NCBI RefSeq assembly: GCF_050003625.1
Contig: NC_134398.1
Coordinates: 60,101,641 to 60,165,640, forward strand
Length of the DNA stretch: 64,000 nucleotides
From: Haematobia irritans
Lineage: Eukaryota; Arthropoda; Insecta; Diptera; Muscidae
Direction of reading: 5' to 3'
The notes below the pieces were generated by a model. The model made no database searches. It saw nothing but the letters and a program-made list of their open reading frames with translations, and was not told the DNA's origin. The translations under genes were made by a program, and so were the position numbers. Shown here piece by piece: positions 58,773-64,000 of this stretch (within the stretch, counting starts at the first letter, position 1; each line of letters starts with the position of its first letter).

Positions 58773-59371
58773 CTAGGGAGACAATAAAAACCTTTAATGC
58801 AAGTTGGATGAGAGCAGGCAAGTATATAAAATAGAAAAATTAACTGAGGTTGCTGCAAAACAATTGATATTTATTGGAATGTCATCTCTAGATTCGAAAT
58901 GGACTAATAAACTCCTAGGAGAGATTTAGAAAGGGAAACGGTCACATAGAAGACCGCTATAACTATATGAGCCCAATAAGACTACTAAAGAGTTGAAGGC
59001 TAGAAGTAGGACCTATACGAATACTAATACGGTGAAGATAAAATCTAAGGCAACTGAGAGGAGAACTAGCATTCTCCCTTCGACCCTTCCCTCATCTAGA
59101 CCACGTGAACAAAATAGAAGGAGTAGAAAAATTACTGAAAGAACACTTGTCTGGCGGAAGCAGATCTTTTATATCTTTAACCATACACTAAATTAGCTGC
59201 ATAAGGATCAACGAAATATGTTTGCAAAATTCTTGGCATAATTTTTAATTTGTGGTCATCGCGACCTTTAGAACTTATTCGACCATTAATTATTAAATCG
59301 TGGTCATCGCGACCTTTACATTAGAACTTATTCGACCATTAAATCTAATAAAATTCTAATCACTTTAATAT
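58773..59371. other. Duplicated tRNA flank
   Basis: ACTAATAAACTCCTAGGAGA, GATGAGAGCAGG and nearby phrases correspond in order to 59660-59950, with many substitutions. A direct repeat (GTGGTCATCGCGACCTTTA) occurs at 59253 and 59302. The 67-codon frame at 58993-59196 has no motif. Confidence 0.55.
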
Positions 59372-59501
59372 GTCAGGATGGCCGAGCGGTCTAAGGCGCC
59401 AGACTCAAGTGTCAAAACTTGTTCTGTTCAAACAGAATTCGTATGAAATATGAGCGTTCTGGTCCTCTCTGAGGGCGTGGGTTCAAATCCCACTTCTGAC
59501 A
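59372..59501 (+). tRNA. tRNA-Leu(CAA), intron 47 nt
   Basis: Anticodon at 59406-59408. The intron hairpin is TTCTGTTCAAACAGAA. All stems intact; T5 follows at 59508. The flank upstream (CACTTTAATATGTCAGG) resembles the 56452 copy. Confidence 0.96.
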
Positions 59502-60169
59502 AAATAATTTTTATCATTGCTAAAAAAAACTTCTCAACAGAACTATAATATGTAAGGGTCCTGTAAAGTATAGATGAGTAAGAAACAAAAATAAAAACAG
59601 AGAAAAAAGATAAAGATTTATGTATTTTTCCATAACAAAATAGTTGTCTGCAATGTTTCAACACGGAAGGCAATAAATACTGTTGATAAGTAGGATAAGA
59701 GCAGGAAAAAATATATAACATAAGTAATAAAAATTAGCTATGGTTGAAACAAGACAACTGATGTTGATTGTAAGGCTATCTCCAGATTCGAGCAGTGCTA
59801 ATAATTTCCTAGGAGAGATTTCGAAAATCAAATGGTCGCGTGGAAATCCCCAGAAATCATATGAGCTGAATAAAAGTACGAAGAAGTTACAGGGAGTCAC
59901 CAGAAGTAAGAACTACCCTAATATAGTCCTCTTCCGACCATGCCCTCGAGAAAGGACCACGAAAAGTGCTGGACACTTGTCTCACTTATGGAGTTCATTT
60001 ATATTTTAAATCATAAAAATATTTATATTTTGAATGAATTAGCAGTACAGGGATAAACGAAATGGGTTTCTAAAAATCTTTGCACAAGTATTACATCTTG
60101 ATCATCACGATCTCCTTATTAGAATTTATTCGAACGTTAAATTTAATTAAACCCTGACTACTTCCATGT
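59502..60169. other. Duplicated tRNA flank
   Basis: Related to 58773-59371, as above. Near the right end, ACAAGTATTACATCTTGATC and the following bases mirror the inverted flank at 53700-53820, linking this copy with the minus-strand gene at 53575. Confidence 0.55.
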
Positions 60170-60299
60170 GTCAGGATGGCCGAGCGGTCTAAGGCGCCAG
60201 ACTCAAGTGTTAAAACTTGTTCTGTTCAAACAGAATTCGTATGAAATATGAGCGTTCTGGTCCTCTCTGAGGGCGTGGGTTCAAATCCCACTTCTGACA
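60170..60299 (+). tRNA. tRNA-Leu(CAA), intron 47 nt
   Basis: Anticodon at 60204-60206. The intron hairpin is TTCTGTTCAAACAGAA. All stems intact. The 3' flank (AACGATAGTTTTGTCGG, then TGGAATGCGTTAA) matches, inverted, the region next to the minus gene at 54274. Confidence 0.96.
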
Positions 60300-60562
60300 A
60301 ACGATAGTTTTGTCGGATATGAATATGGAATGCGTTAAGGAATGTTTATAGTAAAGAAGAATATGAGCTATTTCAGCGTCGTAAGAATATTTATGTACAT
60401 AAATGTTTAGAACATAAATAATTTTGATCATTGTAAGACCATATAGTGTTAATAAAAAAAATTAACTGAGGTTGCGGCAGGACAACTTATGTTCGTTGGA
60501 AAGTCGTATCCAGATAACTTATTCGACAAATAAGTTTAATTAAATAATAACAACTTTAATAT

Positions 60563-60589
60563 GCCAGGATGGCCGAAAAGTCTAAGGTG
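60563..60589 (+). pseudogene. tRNA-Leu 5' fragment
   Basis: GCCAGGATGGCCGAAAAGTC followed by TAAGGTG matches the acceptor and D arm of the genes with substitutions, then the similarity stops. It is a broken gene copy; its upstream 35 bp also resemble the shared flank. Confidence 0.75.
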
Positions 60590-60777
60590 AAATAAAATGC
60601 ACAGTTTCTTATTTGTCCTTAATATAAAAATGTTCAATTTAAATAGTGTAAAACAAATGGTTTTTATATAACATATCACTTCAAAAATACTTCTAACAAA
60701 CTAAACAATCTATAGAAGAGCATTCTTGGATGTACATTACAACTAATGATTTTAATATTTTTTAATGCACCGAAAAA

Positions 60778-61242
60778 AAAGTAAACTGTTTTATAAGAAG
60801 AATGAACTAACTTAACATATACAAACATTGAACTTCAAATTTTAAGATTTGCACAAAGCGTTGTAACAGCGGGATATTTTTTAACCGCAGTTCACGAAAG
60901 TATAGCCTCTCAGAGAAGAAACAAATATAAATTTAATTTAAAAGGAATCATTGGGCCAAGTCATGACGATTTCAACCATACAGTAGTTCATTCTTACTAT
61001 TTTTGGGAATCGTACGAAAATTTCCCGCTGCTTTAGTTCATATTGAATTTATGTGTACGGTCATTGAACTTAATACCCACATTTAATTCATAAAATTATT
61101 GAGACATACTTAAAAAAAAGGAAAATTTAATTAGGCTATGGAAAATTTCGAAAAAAATAATAAAATGTAAAATAAATAATTTTTGTACAATAAAAATAAG
61201 TTAAACTTAGCATTAGTTTACATGCGGATTTTTTTTAGCGTG
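60778..61242 (+). mobile_element. W-family MITE, copy W3
   Basis: Starts CACCGAAAAAAAAGTAAACTG after TG, ends GGATTTTTTTTAGCGTG. The interior phrase CTATTTTTGGGAATCGTACG marks the family. The right flank does not repeat TG. Confidence 0.7.
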
Positions 61243-61382
61243 AGTACAAATTATATCAAGTATTGTGTAGAGAACCGCAGATAATTCGATCTAAAAATTG
61301 GATTCGTCAAATCAAATGAATTCAGACAAAGTTAGAATTTAAATCATAATTCAATTGAATTAATCTAAAAGAATTTGCAAAA

Positions 61383-61507
61383 GTCAGGATGGCCGAGCGG
61401 TCTAAGGCGCCAGACTCAAGTGTTAAAACTTGTTCTGCACAAGCAGAATTTGTAGACGAGCGTTCTGGTCCTCTCTGAGGGCGTGGGTTCAAATCCCACT
61501 TCTGACA
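61383..61507 (+). tRNA. tRNA-Leu(CAA), intron 42 nt
   Basis: Anticodon at 61417-61419. The intron hairpin is TTCTGCACAAGCAGAA; the 3' part of the intron is 5 nt shorter than usual. All tRNA stems pair; TTTTT follows at 61511. Confidence 0.96.
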
Positions 61508-61925
61508 AAACATTTTTGCGAATGACTGCCTTTGCAAATATTTAGGTGCAAAACCAACTATAAAATTAATTGTATTTATGAAAGAATGATTAAGTTATAA
61601 TTATAAAAAAAAAATGAGTTTGTTGTATATAAAACAACGACTTTAGTATCAGCTAAGTATTTATAAACACATTGTGTTGTGATGACTAAAAGTTTAAATT
61701 TATATATAAATTAAGCATTCATTTCCAATCAGCATTTAAATAAAATGGAAAAATATCAAAAGGATATAGATTATTATTAAAAATAAAATTAAATAACGAA
61801 ATACTGATCAAACCAATATTAAGCAAAGTGTTAATTAATTTTCCAAAATCTATGAAAAAATTGTTTGCCTTTATTTACTTTTGGCAAAAATTTTGAATTA
61901 TTAAAATTATTTATATAATACATAT
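61508..61925. other. tRNA spacer
   Basis: AT-rich with no recognised repeat or gene. Confidence 0.5.
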
Positions 61926-62055
61926 GTCAGGATGGCCGAGCGGTCTAAGGCGCCAGACTCAAGTGTTACAACTTGTTCTGTTCAAACAGAATTCGTACGA
62001 AATATGAGCGTTCTGGTCCTCTCTGAGGGCGTGGGTTCAAATCCCACTTCTGACA
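61926..62055 (+). tRNA. tRNA-Leu(CAA), intron 47 nt
   Basis: Anticodon at 61960-61962. The intron hairpin is TTCTGTTCAAACAGAA. All stems intact; T6 follows at 62062. It is the last complete gene of the cluster. The open frame at 61932-62228 is a translation of this tRNA. Confidence 0.96.
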
Positions 62056-62344
62056 AAAAAATTTTTTCAAGGAAAGGTTTCGTTCCAAGAGAGAAATACG
62101 TCTTTCATAGTACGCAAAGAAAGAAATTTCGCGTTTTAAGGACAAGAAATCTTTGTGAACACCGCACTATTTTTTTCAATCTAATACTCAGTGAAAATTG
62201 TGAAGTTTTTTATTTATATTTCTATTGAATAAACAAAAACTCCAATAAATGAAAAAAAAATCGTTTCATTTATTTTTCTATTCGAAACAAAATTTGTTCT
62301 TTATAGGTGTATGATGAATTTTCGTAGTTTTTATAAAAAAAGTT

Positions 62345-62515
62345 TCTTACTTTAAGGTATGTTCTATATTCAATTTTCAAGCTGAAAACCAGCTTGTTTT
62401 CATGGTTACTTTTTTGAATCAATTAATTTGGAAATATGAAATGTATCGCAATCAATGTCCTGGATCTTTTCCATCCATAATTTCACTAGACTTGATAAAA
62501 ATTTAATCGTTTAAT
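62345..62515 (+). repeat. Dispersed repeat R, copy 2
   Basis: TTTTCAAGCTGAAAACCAGC, GGTTACTTTTTTGAATCAAT and GGATCTTTTCCATCCATAAT match 32610-32720. Confidence 0.6.
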
Positions 62516-62681
62516 GTTTTGGTAGAAAAATCGAACAAATATGACAAATGTTCGTACTTTTTATGAAAAAGGTTCCCACTTTTTATGAAAAGTTTTGGTA
62601 TTTTTTCGTATTTTTCATGAACAATTTTTGTTCTATTTGTTAGAAAAATATGTATCGTCAAAAGTGAAATTTGTTGTAGTA

Positions 62682-63331
62682 CACTCAAAAAAAGTTTACT
62701 TGGATCCAAAGATTTTGACCTTCATTTAAGGATTTTGGTATTGATTCCGAGCCAAAGATGCAGCTTCTTTAAAATAAAGACATTTTTACGGGCCTTCCTG
62801 GCTTTAAAGTTAGGATCAATAAAATTAAAATTGTATACAGATCTCATTCATCGAATTTTTATTCTCTGTTGGCGATATATTAATAAAGTTATTCATGTAC
62901 AAACAAATTCCAGTTTCAAAATCCAAATTATCCCAAGTACTTCAAAGTAAAAACTATTTTTTGAATGCTAAAACTTTAAACCAAAGATGCAAATCCTTAA
63001 AATAAGTCTTAGTCTATATTTGAAGCGTTTTTATCTTAAATTTAAAAATTCAATATGTCAGTTGAGTTAAAGACGATTTCTTTAAATGAAAAATGTCTTT
63101 CTTTATTTTAATGAACATTTGCCTTACTTCAAAGACTTACAACTATAACAGAGGAACGCAAAATTTCAAGATTTGTGTCCTAAATTTAATGAAAAAAAAT
63201 TTTTGAAACAAGGATTATAAACTTTCTTTTAATTAAAATGTCATTATTTTAAAGAATTTTGTCCTTGCGTAAATTGAGTCCTAAAATTTAAGTTGCATAA
63301 TCTTCCACATTAGGTCAATATTTTTTTAGTG
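62682..63331 (-). mobile_element. Y-family MITE, copy Y5
   Basis: Reverse orientation: starts CACTCAAAAAAAGTTTACTT and ends CAATATTTTTTTAGTG, with TA on both sides (62680-62681, 63332-63333). Confidence 0.82.
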
Positions 63332-64000
63332 TAACTAGTTTGAAAAACGCCACAACTACTTTAAATTTCAAGTTTTGAATAATTTTCAGTAGCATAGGCA
63401 TGCACTACAAAATTGAATAAAGGTAAATACTCAAGTACATTATTAGAGACCAATTTATGCCGCAATGAAACTTCTACGTAAATTCGTACTTTTTATGAAG
63501 AAATTGTAACGCGGATTTTTTCGTAAAATATTCATAAAAGTTATTCGTAAAATTTACGAAAATCAAGGAAAATTTCGTTGTTTTAATGAAGAATAGTTAA
63601 TAACAGTAGGTTTAGTACACGAGAGTCAAGTGTAAAAATGTGTTCTATAGAAACAGAATTTATGAAGTTAAAAGATTTTTTTTATATAGGTATATATATT
63701 ACTAGAGACACATATATATCAAACTTTAATGGTATTCGTTATAAGAAAAATAAATTCTTGCGATTTGCGATTCCGAATATCGGAACATGGGGGATTGTCT
63801 AATAAACTTGAATAGTCTTGAAAATAGAAAACAATAAAAAAAACTAATAACATAGTTCAAAGATAGTGTGGCGACACTCGTTTTTAAATTTGATTTTTTA
63901 AATCTAATTTGTTTTGTGTTTTTTGTCAAATTATTTTTTCACTTCAATTTTTACTTTTTCAAATTATTGCTATCAATTTCTAAAAATAAATAATTTTAAA
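63332..64000. other. AT-rich end of window
   Basis: No gene seen. It contains a degraded tRNA remnant at 63621-63665. Confidence 0.5.
63621..63665 (+). pseudogene. Degraded tRNA-Leu anticodon/intron remnant
   Basis: GAGAGTCAAGTGTAAAAATG then TGTTCTATAGAAACAGAATT lines up with the anticodon arm and intron of the tRNA genes, but the acceptor, D and T arms are gone and CTTG in the intron is lost. Confidence 0.6.

Noticed and set aside
61932..62228. Frame starting MAERSKAPDSSVTT, and minus-strand frames with SEVGFEPTPSERTRT in the tRNA cluster
   Set aside because: These are translations of tRNA-Leu genes and their complements, a known annotation artefact.

Overview
The window looks like gene-poor, transposon-saturated chromatin of a calyptrate fly, most likely a muscid of the horn fly / stable fly group. 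Three things point there: about 35% GC with layered insect transposons, a mariner whose transposase closely matches Himar1 (the horn-fly irritans-subfamily mariner), and an insect-type intron-containing tRNA-Leu(CAA) family. The species call is inference; no intact cellular protein-coding gene is visible.

Layout. 1-5.5 kb: a tandem array of a mini-me-like (GTCY microsatellite) element, then a related element broken by a MITE. 6.2-8.2 kb: a non-autonomous hAT element with a perfect 8-bp target duplication. 8.3-18.1 kb: SINEs and several MITE families, often nested. 20.4-23.5 kb: a Helitron inserted exactly inside a 29-bp satellite, itself split by another MITE. 26.3-32.5 kb: a Jockey-type LINE remnant holding a MITE and a mariner, the mariner holding another element; then a DD41D transposon. 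33.5-41 kb: SINEs, MITEs and two more tandem-unit elements. 41.1-44 kb: a 5'-truncated LOA/I-like LINE with a SINE inside it. 44.4-46.4 kb: a near full-length Himar1-like mariner, dead at a catalytic Asp. 47.4 kb: one candidate host exon on the minus strand. 49.2-53.4 kb: a Tc1-like DD37E element with a SINE inside, a tandemly duplicated MITE carrying a piggyBac-type MITE, and a mariner fragment with a triplicated 93-bp catalytic segment.

53.6-62.1 kb is the one clear block of cellular genes: ten tRNA-Leu(CAA) genes (three minus, then seven plus), each with a 39-47 nt intron, plus two degraded remnants. Flanking sequence has been copied with the genes.

Two threads tie the window together. 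First, at least seven MITE families (called T, U, V, W, X, Y, Z here) start with CAC, end with GTG, carry A-rich ends and sit between 2-bp duplications that are usually TA, CA or TG; several empty sites can be rebuilt from interrupted host elements. Second, the tRNA-derived SINE and the LOA/I-like LINE share the same roughly 60-bp 3' tail ending in CCTAA repeats, so the LINE is the likely source of SINE mobility. All family letters are local labels.
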